Positions 25,235 through 33,678 of a stretch of 40,812 nt of DNA are shown here, piece after piece. The translations under genes and the position numbers were made by a program. Under the pieces are notes generated by a model. That model did not search any database. It was not told the DNA's origin and was given only the letters and a program-made list of their open reading frames with translations. Source of the DNA: Pseudomonadales bacterium (GTDB lineage Bacteria > Pseudomonadota > Gammaproteobacteria > Pseudomonadales > Pseudohongiellaceae); contig JALRBQ010000064.1 of assembly GCA_023257655.1 (NCBI GenBank), forward strand, positions 1-40,812. The letters run 5' to 3'. Numbering within the stretch: position 1 is the first letter of the stretch; the number at the start of each line of letters is the position of its first letter.

Positions 25235-26191
25235 ATGAGTGTAAAACTCGGTGTAGTCATGGATCCTATCGAATCCATCAACGTCAAAAAGGACACCACG
25301 CTGGCCATGCTGCTCGCGGCCCAGAAGCGTGGCTGGGTCATACACTACATGTTCCAGTCTGATCTGTATCTGGATGCCGGCGCGAGCCACGCCAATATCC
25401 GCACCCTGTCGGTCAAGGACGATCCCAAATCCTGGTTCAGCCTGGGTAGCAAGACCAGCATGCCGCTGGCGGAGCTCGATGTCATCCTGATGCGCAAGGA
25501 TCCCCCCTTTGACATGGATTACATCTACACCACCTACATCCTCGAACAGGCCCAGCGCGAGGGCGTGCTGATCGTCAACGATCCGCGCAGTCTGCGGGAT
25601 TGCAATGAGAAGCTGTTTGCCACCCAGTTTCCCCAGTGTTGCCCGCCTTTAATGGTGGCCTGTTCCAAGGACAGCCTAAAGGCTTTCCACGAAGTGCACG
25701 AAGACGTTATATACAAGCCGCTCGATGGCATGGGTGGCGCCTCTATTTTCCGGGTAGGCGCCAAGGATCCCAATCTGAGCGTCATCATTGAAACCCTGAC
25801 TGCGGGTGGGCGCAAGCAGATCATGGCGCAGAAATATCTGCCGGAGATCGTCAAGGGTGACAAGCGCATCCTGATGATCAACGGTGAGCCAGTGAATTAC
25901 TGCCTGGCACGCATACCTGCCAGCGGCGAGACCCGCGGCAACCTGGCCGCTGGCGGCAAGGGTGTGGCCCAGGAATTGAGCGACAGGGATCGCTGGATCT
26001 GTGAACAGGTCGGTCCCACATTACGGGAGAAAGGCTTACTCTTCGTCGGCCTGGATGTTATTGGTGACTACCTGACCGAGATCAACGTCACCAGTCCCAC
26101 TTGCGTACGCGAGATCGAAAAAGCATTCAATCTGGATATCGCCGGCGATCTGATGGAGGTAATCCAGCAACAGCTGAAGGCTTCCAAATAA
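25235..26191 (+). CDS. gshB: glutathione synthetase
   Basis: GshB joins gamma-glutamylcysteine and glycine using ATP to make glutathione. The 318-residue protein matches the usual gammaproteobacterial length (about 316). It starts VKLGVVMDPIESINVKKDTTLAMLLAAQ and has the ATP-grasp parts: MRKDPPFDMDYIYTT, YKPLDGMGGASIFRV (ATP lid), KGDKRILMINGEPV and GLDVIGDYLTEINVTSPT, which holds the metal-binding Asn/Glu. It is followed by a tonB-type gene, yqgE and ruvX, the same order as in Pseudomonas, where pilT is not part of this block. Confidence 0.98.
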   Translation: MSVKLGVVMDPIESINVKKDTTLAMLLAAQKRGWVIHYMFQSDLYLDAGASHANIRTLSVKDDPKSWFSLGSKTSMPLAELDVILMRKDPPFDMDYIYTTYILEQAQREGVLIVNDPRSLRDCNEKLFATQFPQCCPPLMVACSKDSLKAFHEVHEDVIYKPLDGMGGASIFRVGAKDPNLSVIIETLTAGGRKQIMAQKYLPEIVKGDKRILMINGEPVNYCLARIPASGETRGNLAAGGKGVAQELSDRDRWICEQVGPTLREKGLLFVGLDVIGDYLTEINVTSPTCVREIEKAFNLDIAGDLMEVIQQQLKASK

Positions 26192-26205
26192 CCAATGGAA
26201 AGGCA

Positions 26206-27081
26206 ATGACAGAGACCGATAGCGAGATCAGCAAGGAACGGTTTGGATTCACCGTCTTTCTTTCGATCTGCGTGCACGCAATAATCATCCTCGGTCTCGG
26301 CTTTACCTACCTGGAACAGTCGAATAGCGAACCGGCTCTGGAGATCACCCTGGCGCAGTACCGCAGTGAATTGGCTCCGGATGAAGCGGATTTCCTCGCC
26401 CAGGAAAACCAGATCAGCAGTGGCGTGCTGGACGAGGCCGCCAGCCCCAGCACACCATTTGAATCCGATTTCAATGCCGACGACATTCAGGAAGTCACCC
26501 CCACGCCACCGGCGCGCGAGCAAGTCGTCGAGTTTGATCAACAGGACATCCCCGTCATCGCCACCGTGCAACAGGAGGATCGGGTGCGGCAGCAGCTCGA
26601 CGAACCGGAGCCGGACACGACAAAACCGATTGCCGAACAGGCCTCTCCGGAAGAGCTGAGTCTGGCCATCGCCAGCTTGCAGGCGCAACTCGATTTGCGG
26701 CGCGAGGCTTATGCCAAGCGGCCACGCAAATACACAATCTCCTCGGCCTCAACGAAGAAGAGCCAGGACGCCCTTTACCTCGATAACTGGCGTCGTCGCA
26801 TCGAGGCTATCGGTAATCTGAATTATCCGGAGGAAGCTCGCCGCGCACAGCTCTACGGCAGCCTGCGTCTGTTGGTCGCGTTGAATCCGAGTGGCGAAAT
26901 CGTCGACATTCGCATTCTGCAGTCATCCGGACACAATCTGCTGGATCAGGCCGCCGTCAACATCGTCAATCTCGCCGCTCCGTTCGAGCCTTTCCCCGAG
27001 TCGATGCGCGCTGATGCTGATATACTCGAGATAATTCGCACCTGGCGTTTCCACGAAGGCAATGCGTTGACAAGCTACTAA
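26206..27081 (+). CDS. TonB-type energy transducer
   Basis: The 291-residue protein has one N-terminal membrane helix (about 14-35) containing the S-xxx-H pattern (Ser20, His24) that TonB proteins use to couple to ExbB/ExbD. A long acidic, Pro/Gln-rich periplasmic region follows, then a TonB C-terminal domain (about 195-285) with NLNYPEEARR, GSLRLLVALNPSGEIVDIRILQSSGH and a RTWRFHE end. I chose the ATG at 26206, with GGAAAGG upstream, 14 bases after gshB. Pseudomonas aeruginosa has a TonB protein (TonB3) in the same gshB-yqgE context, required for twitching motility. Whether this one acts the same way is inference. No exbB or exbD is present. Confidence 0.87.
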   Translation: MTETDSEISKERFGFTVFLSICVHAIIILGLGFTYLEQSNSEPALEITLAQYRSELAPDEADFLAQENQISSGVLDEAASPSTPFESDFNADDIQEVTPTPPAREQVVEFDQQDIPVIATVQQEDRVRQQLDEPEPDTTKPIAEQASPEELSLAIASLQAQLDLRREAYAKRPRKYTISSASTKKSQDALYLDNWRRRIEAIGNLNYPEEARRAQLYGSLRLLVALNPSGEIVDIRILQSSGHNLLDQAAVNIVNLAAPFEPFPESMRADADILEIIRTWRFHEGNALTSY

Positions 27082-27098
27082 CGGAGTCAATACGGCGT

Positions 27099-27677
27099 AT
27101 GAGTTCACTCCCGGAATCCACCTCGCTCGAAAATCATTTCCTGATTGCGATGCCGCAGCTACAGGATCCCTATTTTGCCAACACCGTGACCTATGTGTGG
27201 AAACACAGCGCCGAAGGTGCGCTGGGCATCGTCATCAACAAACCCCTGAAGGCTTGCATCGCCGACATCTTCGATGAACTCGACATCGTCTGCAGCGTTG
27301 CCGAAGAAACCTTCCGTGAACAGCGTGTTCTGGCGGGTGGCCCGGTTGAGCGTGACAAGGGATTTATCCTGCATGACAGTGGTCTGAACTGGGAGTCCTC
27401 TATAGCCGTCTCGGACGAACTGGCGATCTGTACATCACGCACCATTCTGCAGGATATTGCGACTGGCAGCGGACCACAGAAATATCTGGTGGCCCTCGGT
27501 TGCGCTGGCTGGGATGCCGGACAACTGGAGAGCGAGATCAGCGCGAATTCCTGGATTACCGCACCGGCGCGCAGCGACGTGATCTTCTCCGCCGATCACA
27601 CCAGCAAGCTGCAGGCGGCGAGCGCAATTCTGGGCATCGACCTGAAGAAGATTTCACCTTCAGCCGGACATTCCTGA
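27099..27677 (+). CDS. yqgE: YqgE/AlgH family protein
   Basis: The 192-residue protein of the DUF179 (YqgE/AlgH) family is widespread in proteobacteria, and its biochemical role is unclear. It shows the family start LENHFLIAMPQLQDPYFANTVTYVWKHSAEGALGIVINKP and the conserved AGGPVERDKGFILH and ALGCAGWDAGQLESEI segments. It lies 17 bases after the tonB-type gene and 9 before ruvX, matching the conserved yqgE-ruvX pair. A regulatory role was once proposed for AlgH in Pseudomonas, but no DNA-binding domain is visible here. Confidence 0.95.
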   Translation: MSSLPESTSLENHFLIAMPQLQDPYFANTVTYVWKHSAEGALGIVINKPLKACIADIFDELDIVCSVAEETFREQRVLAGGPVERDKGFILHDSGLNWESSIAVSDELAICTSRTILQDIATGSGPQKYLVALGCAGWDAGQLESEISANSWITAPARSDVIFSADHTSKLQAASAILGIDLKKISPSAGHS

Positions 27678-27686
27678 GTCACGACG

Positions 27687-28157
27687 ATGACTACCCCGGC
27701 ACCCGCCATTCCACTCGTTCCCCGAGATACCTCCGCTCACCTCACCGTACTCGGCTTCGATTACGGCACGCAACGCATCGGCGTCGCCTTTGGGCAGAGC
27801 CTTACCGGCACGGCGCGGGGAGTAAAGATCCTGAAGGCCCGGGACGGCATTCCGGATTGGCAAGAGATTCAGCGGCTGATCACCGAGTGGCAACCTGACG
27901 CCTTTGTCGTAGGACTGCCCTACAACATGGACGGCACAGAGAGCGAACTGCTGCAGCGGGCCATCAAGTTTGCAAATCGCCTGAACGGGCGCTTCAACCT
28001 GCCCTGCTACGGCATGGATGAACGACTCTCATCGCGGGAGGCGCGGGAACAGTCCACGCGCGGAAAAAATGCGGCAGGTCACGCAGCGGCGATCGACGAT
28101 CTGGCCGCTGGCATTATTCTGGAAAACTGGTTCGCCGGTTGGCGAGCCGGTGCATAG
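27687..28157 (+). CDS. ruvX: YqgF/RuvX-family Holliday junction resolvase-like protein
   Basis: The 156-residue RNase H-fold protein has been implicated in processing the 5' end of pre-16S rRNA and predicted to resolve Holliday junctions. It begins the fold with LGFDYGTQRIGVAFG (catalytic Asp in FDYG), continues with FVVGLPYNMDGTE (second acidic site), and ends with DERLSSREAREQ and HAAAIDDLAAGIILENW, where the Asp pair completes the active site. It is the last gene of the gshB group and converges with pilT 16 bases further on. The first 20 residues before the fold are longer than in E. coli. Confidence 0.95.
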   Translation: MTTPAPAIPLVPRDTSAHLTVLGFDYGTQRIGVAFGQSLTGTARGVKILKARDGIPDWQEIQRLITEWQPDAFVVGLPYNMDGTESELLQRAIKFANRLNGRFNLPCYGMDERLSSREAREQSTRGKNAAGHAAAIDDLAAGIILENWFAGWRAGA

Positions 28158-28173
28158 CCTGAACGCGCGACCG

Positions 28174-29160
28174 CTACGCGAAATTTTCCGGCATCTTCGC
28201 CTTGGAGCGGGCATCGGCCTTGGTCACCAACCCTTTCGCAACCAGTTCCTTCAGACACTGATCCAGCGTCTGCATGCCGACTGACGCGCCGGTTTGGATG
28301 GAAGAATACATCTGGGCCACCTTGTCTTCCCGAATCAGGTTGCGGATAGCTGGTGTCCCTATCATGATCTCGTGAGCCGCACAGCGACCGCCGCCGGGCT
28401 TCTTGAGCAAGGCCTGTGAGATTACTGCCTGCAAGGACTCGGACAGCATCGATCGCACCATGTCTTTCTCCGCGGCCGGAAACACGTCGATCACACGGTC
28501 GATGGTCTTGGCGGCGGAGGTCGTGTGCAGTGTGCCGAACACGAGGTGACCGGTTTCTGCCGCCGTGAGCGCCAACCGGATTGTCTCGAGGTCTCGCAAC
28601 TCACCCACCAGGATGATGTCGGGGTCTTCACGCAGCGCCGAACGCAGCGCCTCGTTGAAACCGTGGGTATCGCGGTGCACCTCACGCTGGTTGACGAGAC
28701 ACTTCTTGCTCTGATGGACGAATTCGATCGGATCCTCAATTGTCAGGATATGTTCGTATTTGGTGTCGTTGATATAGTCGATCATGGCGGCGAGCGTCGT
28801 ACTCTTGCCGGAACCGGTAGGACCAGTGACACACACCAGTCCTCGAGGCACTTTGGCGATCTTGCGGAAAATATCGCCCATGCCGAGTTGTTGCATCGAC
28901 AACACTTTGGAAGGAATGGTTCGGAATACAGCGCCCGCGCCCCGGTTCTGCACGAAGGCATTGACACGGAACCGGGCCAGCCCGGGCACCTCAAACGAGA
29001 AGTCGGTCTCGAGAAATTCTTCGTAGTCCTTGCGTTGCTTGTCGTTCATGATCTCGTAGATCAAGCTGTGGACTTCCTTGTGATCCATCTCCGGAACATT
29101 GATGCGGCGTATATCACCGTCGACTCGAATCAGCGGTGGCATGCCCGCTGTGAGATGCAA
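28174..29160 (-). CDS. pilT: type IV pilus retraction ATPase PilT, downstream of an in-frame amber codon
   Basis: PilT is the hexameric motor that depolymerises type IV pili for twitching and DNA uptake. The open frame starts at a TTG (29160) and lacks the first 17 residues of normal PilT. It has Walker A VTGPTGSGKS, the Asp box EHILTIEDPIEFVHQ, Walker B EDPDIILVGELRD and the His box TGHLVFGTLHT. The C-terminus has the AIRNLIRE motif that is essential in PilT. Upstream, the same frame continues to an ATG at 29211 with the normal N-terminus, broken by TAG at codon 12. Counted from that ATG the protein would be 345 residues (P. aeruginosa 344) and the Walker lysine is residue 136, as in P. aeruginosa. 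It could be a pseudogene, a restart product, or a sequence error. No pilU follows. Confidence 0.88.
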   Translation of the reverse strand: MHLTAGMPPLIRVDGDIRRINVPEMDHKEVHSLIYEIMNDKQRKDYEEFLETDFSFEVPGLARFRVNAFVQNRGAGAVFRTIPSKVLSMQQLGMGDIFRKIAKVPRGLVCVTGPTGSGKSTTLAAMIDYINDTKYEHILTIEDPIEFVHQSKKCLVNQREVHRDTHGFNEALRSALREDPDIILVGELRDLETIRLALTAAETGHLVFGTLHTTSAAKTIDRVIDVFPAAEKDMVRSMLSESLQAVISQALLKKPGGGRCAAHEIMIGTPAIRNLIREDKVAQMYSSIQTGASVGMQTLDQCLKELVAKGLVTKADARSKAKMPENFA

Positions 29161-29211
29161 ATCCGAAGCGCCTTGCTAAACACTGAATCCCAGTAGTTCT
29201 GTAATGTCCAT
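29161..29211 (-). pseudogene. pilT: 5' end of pilT cut off by an amber codon
   Basis: Read from the ATG at 29211, the codons give MDITELLGFSV, then TAG (29178-29176), then QGASD, running directly into the intact pilT frame. This matches the canonical PilT start, where the twelfth residue is usually Lys; AAG to TAG is one transversion. AAGG stands just upstream of this ATG. The TTG restart at 29160 has only a loosely placed AAGG. Confidence 0.82.
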
Positions 29212-29236
29212 GAGCCTTACCCGTAACCGTTGATCG

Positions 29237-29265
29237 TTGTTTTAACCCGGTGCCTCACCTATAGT
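29237..29265 (+). promoter_or_regulatory. candidate sigma-70 promoter for yggS operon
   Basis: TTGTTT (29237-29242) and TATAGT (29260-29265) are 17 bases apart, matching the consensus at 3/6 and 5/6. The -10 is 81 bases before the yggS GTG. Confidence 0.35.
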
Positions 29266-29306
29266 AGGCCTGCACGTATAGTACCTGTCATTAGGACAAT
29301 ATCCTA
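29260..29306. repeat. direct and inverted repeats in the pilT-yggS divergent region
   Basis: TATAGTA occurs twice, at 29260-29266 and 29277-29283, with a 17-base period. Just to the right, TAGGA-CAATA-TCCTA (29292-29306) is a perfect 5-base inverted repeat around five bases. Together they fill the centre of the 135-base region between pilT and yggS. They could be operator sites or overlapping promoters; no regulator is identified. Confidence 0.5.
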
Positions 29307-29346
29307 GAATCCTTCTCCACCGGCAATCTGTAAATTCTGGTAAAAC

Positions 29347-30039
29347 GTGACCCGCATAGCAGAAAATATTTCCCTTGTTCTTGAGCAAATTCAAAGGTTT
29401 GAGCGGCAGTACGCTCGAGAGCCAGGTGCGGTGAAACTGCTCGCTGTCAGCAAGCAGCAGCACGCCGAATCCCTGCGCTGTGCTCACGCGGCGGGGCTTG
29501 TCGACTTTGGTGAAAATTATCTGCAGGAGGCCGAAGAAAAAATCGCGGCGCTCGCCGATCTGCCGCTGATATGGCATTTCATTGGTCCGATTCAGTCGAA
29601 TAAGACTCGAGGTATTGCGGCTCATTTCGATTGGGTGCATAGCGTCGATCGCGAAAAGATCGCGCGCCGCCTGGATGAACAGCGTGACCCGGCCCTGGGC
29701 CGACTCAACGTATGTGTGCAGATCAACCTGTCGGAGGAATCCACGAAGTCAGGCACGGCACTAGCCGATTGTCGAAGTCTGTGCGCAACGGTGAGCACCT
29801 TGCCGAATCTGTGCCTGCGCGGCCTGATGGCGATACCGGCGCCGCTCACCGATTTCGATTCCCAGCGCCAGGGCTTTCATCAGCTCGCTGCGGAATTCAC
29901 TGCGCTGGCTGCCGTGCACCCGACAATGGACACCTTGTCGATGGGCATGAGCAACGATTACGAGGCGGCCATCGCCGAGGGCTCGACCTTGGTACGTATT
30001 GGCACCGCACTTTTTGGGGCGCGGAGTCGATCGCAATAG
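29347..30039 (+). CDS. yggS: YggS/PROSC-family PLP-binding homeostasis protein
   Basis: The 230-residue single-domain PLP-binding protein helps keep free pyridoxal phosphate and amino/keto acid pools balanced; it has no known enzyme activity. The PLP lysine is Lys36 in LLAVSKQQ. Other family motifs are FGENYLQEAEEK, WHFIGPIQSNK and LRGLMAIPAP, with STLVRIGTALFG at the end. The start is a GTG. It is divergent from pilT and followed by proC, the common arrangement in gammaproteobacteria. It opens an eight-gene run that extends to hemW. Confidence 0.96.
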   Translation: MTRIAENISLVLEQIQRFERQYAREPGAVKLLAVSKQQHAESLRCAHAAGLVDFGENYLQEAEEKIAALADLPLIWHFIGPIQSNKTRGIAAHFDWVHSVDREKIARRLDEQRDPALGRLNVCVQINLSEESTKSGTALADCRSLCATVSTLPNLCLRGLMAIPAPLTDFDSQRQGFHQLAAEFTALAAVHPTMDTLSMGMSNDYEAAIAEGSTLVRIGTALFGARSRSQ

Positions 30040-30108
30040 GGATTCTGGTTTCTTAATCAGTTAGAATACCGCCTCAATGCAATTCCCCACAGACAATTGG
30101 GAGACCCT

Positions 30109-30933
30109 GTGAGTACTACGAAGATCGGATTTATTGGCGCTGGCAACATGGCGAACAGCCTGATTCGAGGCTTGCTGGCCAGAGGTGCGCGCGCCGATTC
30201 GATCTGGGCTACCGATGTCGACTCCGACAAGTTGCAGCAGCTGGCCGCTGAATTGGGCATCAATACAGCACCTGCAGCAGAACTGGTGGCACACGTCGAG
30301 GTACTCGTGCTCGCCGTGAAACCTCAGGTCATGCGCACAGTGTGTGAGCAACTTGCGGCTGATGTTCAGGCTCGACGCCCGCTGGTTGTATCGATTGCGG
30401 CCGGAATTACCCTGTCCCATTTGCAGTGGTGGCTGGGTGCCGACATCGCCATCGTGCGCTGCATGCCTAACACCCCGGCTCTGGTGAGCAAGGGAGCATC
30501 GGGACTGTTTGCCAACGCCAATGTGAGCCAGGCTGGGCGCCAATTGGCTGCCGACCTGATGTCGAGTGTAGGCCTCGCTGTTTGGTTGAATAAGGAATCC
30601 GACATCGACGCGGTGACCGCGTTATCCGGTAGTGGCCCGGCTTACTTCTTCCTTTTTATGGAAGCGATGCAGGCGGCTGCTGTCGAAATGGGTCTGAGTG
30701 CCGAACTCGCGCGAGCCCTGACTTATCAGACCGCCGCCGGGGCAGCCGAACTCGCCCAACATAGCCAGGAAGACACTGCTCAGCTGCGACGCAACGTCAC
30801 CTCTCCAGGTGGAACTACCGAGCGAGCAATTGCAGAGTTTGAAGCCGGCGCGCTGCGTAGCCTTGTACAGCGGGCTCTGCTGGCGGCGCAACTCCGTTCG
30901 ACGGAATTGGCGGCGCAGTTCGGCAATCAGTAA
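30109..30933 (+). CDS. proC: pyrroline-5-carboxylate reductase
   Basis: ProC reduces pyrroline-5-carboxylate to proline with NAD(P)H, the last step of proline synthesis. The 274-residue protein has the Rossmann motif IGFIGAGNMANSLIRG, VLAVKPQVM, the MPNTPALV segment and the C-terminal P5CR signature TYQTAAGAAELAQHS to TSPGGTTERAIAEFE. I chose the GTG at 30109, with GGGAGA upstream, over a TTG at 30097, because family proteins start just before the Rossmann strand. It lies 69 bases after yggS and 18 before yggT. Confidence 0.97.
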   Translation: MSTTKIGFIGAGNMANSLIRGLLARGARADSIWATDVDSDKLQQLAAELGINTAPAAELVAHVEVLVLAVKPQVMRTVCEQLAADVQARRPLVVSIAAGITLSHLQWWLGADIAIVRCMPNTPALVSKGASGLFANANVSQAGRQLAADLMSSVGLAVWLNKESDIDAVTALSGSGPAYFFLFMEAMQAAAVEMGLSAELARALTYQTAAGAAELAQHSQEDTAQLRRNVTSPGGTTERAIAEFEAGALRSLVQRALLAAQLRSTELAAQFGNQ

Positions 30934-30951
30934 ACTACAACGAGAACAGGT

Positions 30952-31551
30952 ATGGGTGGTTTGGCAAATTCAGTGATCTTGATATTCAGTACGCTTGCAG
31001 GCCTCTACCTGATGGCCGTGTTACTGCGTTTTCTGCTGCAAGTAGCGAAAGCGGATTTTTACAATCCACTGTCGCAATCGGTCGTACGAATAACCGATCC
31101 CATGGTACGAATCTTCAGAACCTTTATTCCGGGTTATCGCGGCATCGACTTTTCGACGCTGATACTCGCGTTAGTGATCGAGGGCCTGTCGATTTGCGTC
31201 CTGATCATACTCTATGGTGGCTCCATTCCCGGCATCGGCTATGTCGTCACCTGGTCATTCGTCGGAGTGCTCTATTTCATCGTCAATATTTATTACTATG
31301 CAATTATCGCTTCGATCATCATGTCATTCGTCATGCTGTTTACCGGCAATATGAATCCTCATCCGATCCTGCGCGTTATCTGGCAGCTTACGGAACCGGT
31401 GATGGCTCCAATCCGGAAAATAATTCCGCCAATAGGCGGGCTCGATTTTTCGCCGATCTTTATCTTCATCGCAATTCAGCTGATTCAGAATTTCCTGATC
31501 TCCACTTTCGGAATCACCCCGCAACACGCCGCGGTGATTATAGGTATTTGA
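30952..31551 (+). CDS. yggT: YggT family membrane protein
   Basis: The 199-residue inner-membrane protein has two copies of the YGGT domain, each with hydrophobic helices and an amphipathic segment. The first copy has FNPLSQ-type YNPLSQSVVRITDPMVRIFR, and the second has NPHPILRVIWQLTEPVMAPIRKIIPPIGGLDFSPI. The exact function is unknown; homologues have been linked to osmotic or ion homeostasis and to membrane organisation. Its end overlaps the likely yggU start (TTGA). Confidence 0.95.
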   Translation: MGGLANSVILIFSTLAGLYLMAVLLRFLLQVAKADFYNPLSQSVVRITDPMVRIFRTFIPGYRGIDFSTLILALVIEGLSICVLIILYGGSIPGIGYVVTWSFVGVLYFIVNIYYYAIIASIIMSFVMLFTGNMNPHPILRVIWQLTEPVMAPIRKIIPPIGGLDFSPIFIFIAIQLIQNFLISTFGITPQHAAVIIGI

Positions 31552-31880
31552 AACACACAGCCAGGCAGAGCCCCGGTGATTTTTGCTTTCACTGGGAGGA
31601 CACCGCGCTGGTTCTGGATTGTGTAATACAACCCAGGGCGAAGGAAGATCGGCTGGTCGGCATCGTGGGTGACAGTTTTCGTATCCGCATTACTGCTCCA
31701 CCGGTCGATGGCAAGGCCAATGCCCACCTGATCCGGTTTCTGTCGAAGCAGTTTCAGGTGAAGCAAAGTGCTATTACAATTGTGAGCGGTGAGACGGGTC
31801 GCAGAAAGCGACTTCGCATCATCAACCCGGTTCACATACCGGACGAATTCAAGCCGGGGCAGCGGAAACTGCCGGAATAA
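31548..31880 (+). CDS. yggU: YggU/DUF167 family protein
   Basis: This small cytoplasmic protein of the DUF167 family (E. coli YggU, 96 residues) has no known function. The conserved core is complete: [45 protein letters not shown] and [12 protein letters not shown]. The frame is open far upstream inside yggT, so the start is set by context. The TTG at 31548 overlaps the yggT stop as TTGA and gives 110 residues. No ATG or GTG in frame lies nearer the conserved core, so the start is uncertain. Confidence 0.9.
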   Translation: MKHTARQSPGDFCFHWEDTALVLDCVIQPRAKEDRLVGIVGDSFRIRITAPPVDGKANAHLIRFLSKQFQVKQSAITIVSGETGRRKRLRIINPVHIPDEFKPGQRKLPE

Positions 31881-31888
31881 AGCACGCT

Positions 31889-33076
31889 ATGCCACAGACA
31901 ATACCCACTGACTCCGTTGGCCTGGTTAAACCACAGGTGCATCACTTCGACGAGCCGCTGCTCTTGCGCAGCGGCGCCGTGCTGTCGAGCTATGATCTCG
32001 TCGTGGAAACCTATGGCGAACTGAATGCAGCCCGCAACAATGCTGTGCTCATCTGTCATGCACTGTCGGGAGACCATCACGCGGCAGGCTACCACAGTCT
32101 CGACGACAAGAAGGCGGGTTGGTGGGATAGCTGCATCGGACCCGGCAAGGCCATCGATACCAATCTCTTCTACGTCGTCTGCCTCAATAATTTGGGGGGC
32201 TGCGCCGGCAGTACCGGTCCAATTTCGATTAATCCCGAAACCGGCAAGATCTATGGCCCGGATTTCCCGATCGTCACTGTACGCGATTGGGTCAATAGCC
32301 AAAAGCGACTGATGGACCGACTCGGTATCGAGGAGTGGGCGGCCGTAGTCGGCGGCAGTCTCGGAGGCATGCAGGTGCTGCGTTGGTCGATCAGTTATCC
32401 CCAGTGTATGCGTAATGCGGTTGTTATTGCCGCCGCACCAAAATTGTCGGCACAAAATATAGCCTTCAACGAGGTCGCACGGCACTCGATCACGCGCGAT
32501 CCCAATTTTCATAAAGGTCATTATCTGGAGCATGGCACCTATCCAAAACAGGGGCTGATGCTCGCGCGCATGGTGGGCCACATTACATATTTGTCCGACA
32601 GTGCGATGAGTGCCAAATTCGGTAAGTCCATCAGCGACTTTGAGAGTGAAGGCACGAACTTCGGACGCGATCTGCGCACTGGCAAGCTGAGCTTTGGTTT
32701 CAATGCCGATTTTGAAGTGGAGAGTTACTTGCACTATCAGGGCGAACGATTCTCGGAAAATTTTGATGCCAATACTTATTTGTTGATGACCAAGGCGCTG
32801 GATTATTTCGATCCTTCAGTCGATTACGACGGTGATCTGGCAAAGGCTTTTGAGAACAGCGACTGCCGGTTCCTGATAATGTCATTCAGCACTGACTGGC
32901 GTTTTCCTCCGGAACGTTCACGAGAAATCGTGACGAAACTGCTGAAGGCGAAACGTGATGTCAGTTATCTCGAAATTGCTGCGGACCAGGGACATGATGC
33001 GTTCCTGATGCCGATACCGCGCTATGTAAACGCCCTCTCTGCCTATCTGCAGAAAGTTTATGAGGGGCTGGCCTGA
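31889..33076 (+). CDS. metX: homoserine O-acyltransferase MetX
   Basis: MetX activates homoserine by acylation in methionine synthesis. The 395-residue alpha/beta-hydrolase protein has nucleophile Ser157 in GGSLGG, Asp336 (STDWRF) and His369 (DQGHDAF). Family segments include [14 protein letters not shown], the [12 protein letters not shown] oxyanion region, [14 protein letters not shown] and [14 protein letters not shown]. The sequence follows the Pseudomonas type, and several gammaproteobacterial MetX enzymes of this type use succinyl-CoA rather than acetyl-CoA. The acyl donor is therefore left open. It overlaps metW by one base (TGATG), the usual pair. Confidence 0.96.
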   Translation: MPQTIPTDSVGLVKPQVHHFDEPLLLRSGAVLSSYDLVVETYGELNAARNNAVLICHALSGDHHAAGYHSLDDKKAGWWDSCIGPGKAIDTNLFYVVCLNNLGGCAGSTGPISINPETGKIYGPDFPIVTVRDWVNSQKRLMDRLGIEEWAAVVGGSLGGMQVLRWSISYPQCMRNAVVIAAAPKLSAQNIAFNEVARHSITRDPNFHKGHYLEHGTYPKQGLMLARMVGHITYLSDSAMSAKFGKSISDFESEGTNFGRDLRTGKLSFGFNADFEVESYLHYQGERFSENFDANTYLLMTKALDYFDPSVDYDGDLAKAFENSDCRFLIMSFSTDWRFPPERSREIVTKLLKAKRDVSYLEIAADQGHDAFLMPIPRYVNALSAYLQKVYEGLA

Positions 33077-33678
33077 TGCGACCCGATCTGGCAATCATCC
33101 AGGAGTGGATCAAACCGGGCAGCCGGGTGCTTGACCTCGGCTGTGGCGACGGCAGACTCCTGCAATACCTGCAGGATAACAAGGATGTACGCGGCATCGG
33201 GCTCGAGATCGATCCGACCAACATCGAGTCATGCCTGCGCAACGGCGTCAACGTCATCGAACAGAATCTCGACAGCGGCCTCTCGAATTTCCGCAGTGAC
33301 AGTTTCGATACCGTGTTACTGGCGCAGACACTGCAAGCGCTAAGCAAACCGGATGTGCTGATTGACGAGATGTTGCGAATTGGCAAGAACGGCATTGTTA
33401 CCTTCCCTAATTTCGGAAACTGGAAGAGTCGCTGCTACCTGTGGACCAAAGGCCGTATGCCACTTTCCAAATTCATGCCGCACCAATGGTATAACACCCC
33501 GAACATTCACTTCTGTACGGTGAATGACTTCGATGCGCTGTGCGTGGCTCGCAACATCCAGATACTGGCCCGAACCGTCGTCGACTCCCAGCACAAGGGC
33601 AGTTGGTACATGCGCGCGTGGCCCAATTTCCTGGGAGAAATCGCGATCTATCACCTCACCAAGAACAAGGGCGCCTGA
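33076..33678 (+). CDS. metW: MetW methyltransferase-like protein
   Basis: The 200-residue MetW protein accompanies MetX in methionine synthesis in Pseudomonas and relatives. It has a class I SAM fold: VLDLGCGDGRLLQYL (motif I), GIGLEIDPTNI and DTVLLAQTLQAL. The family-specific segments FPNFGNWKSRCYLWTKGRMP and WYNTPNIHFCT follow. Its catalytic activity is not established; it may support MetX directly. Starts and stops overlap on both sides (TGATG with metX and with rdgB), so translation is coupled. Confidence 0.95.
   Translation: MRPDLAIIQEWIKPGSRVLDLGCGDGRLLQYLQDNKDVRGIGLEIDPTNIESCLRNGVNVIEQNLDSGLSNFRSDSFDTVLLAQTLQALSKPDVLIDEMLRIGKNGIVTFPNFGNWKSRCYLWTKGRMPLSKFMPHQWYNTPNIHFCTVNDFDALCVARNIQILARTVVDSQHKGSWYMRAWPNFLGEIAIYHLTKNKGA

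Noticed and set aside
31832-32734. 300-codon open frame on the minus strand
   Set aside because: It lies antisense to metX, which has a complete catalytic triad; the opposite frame has no recognisable motif.
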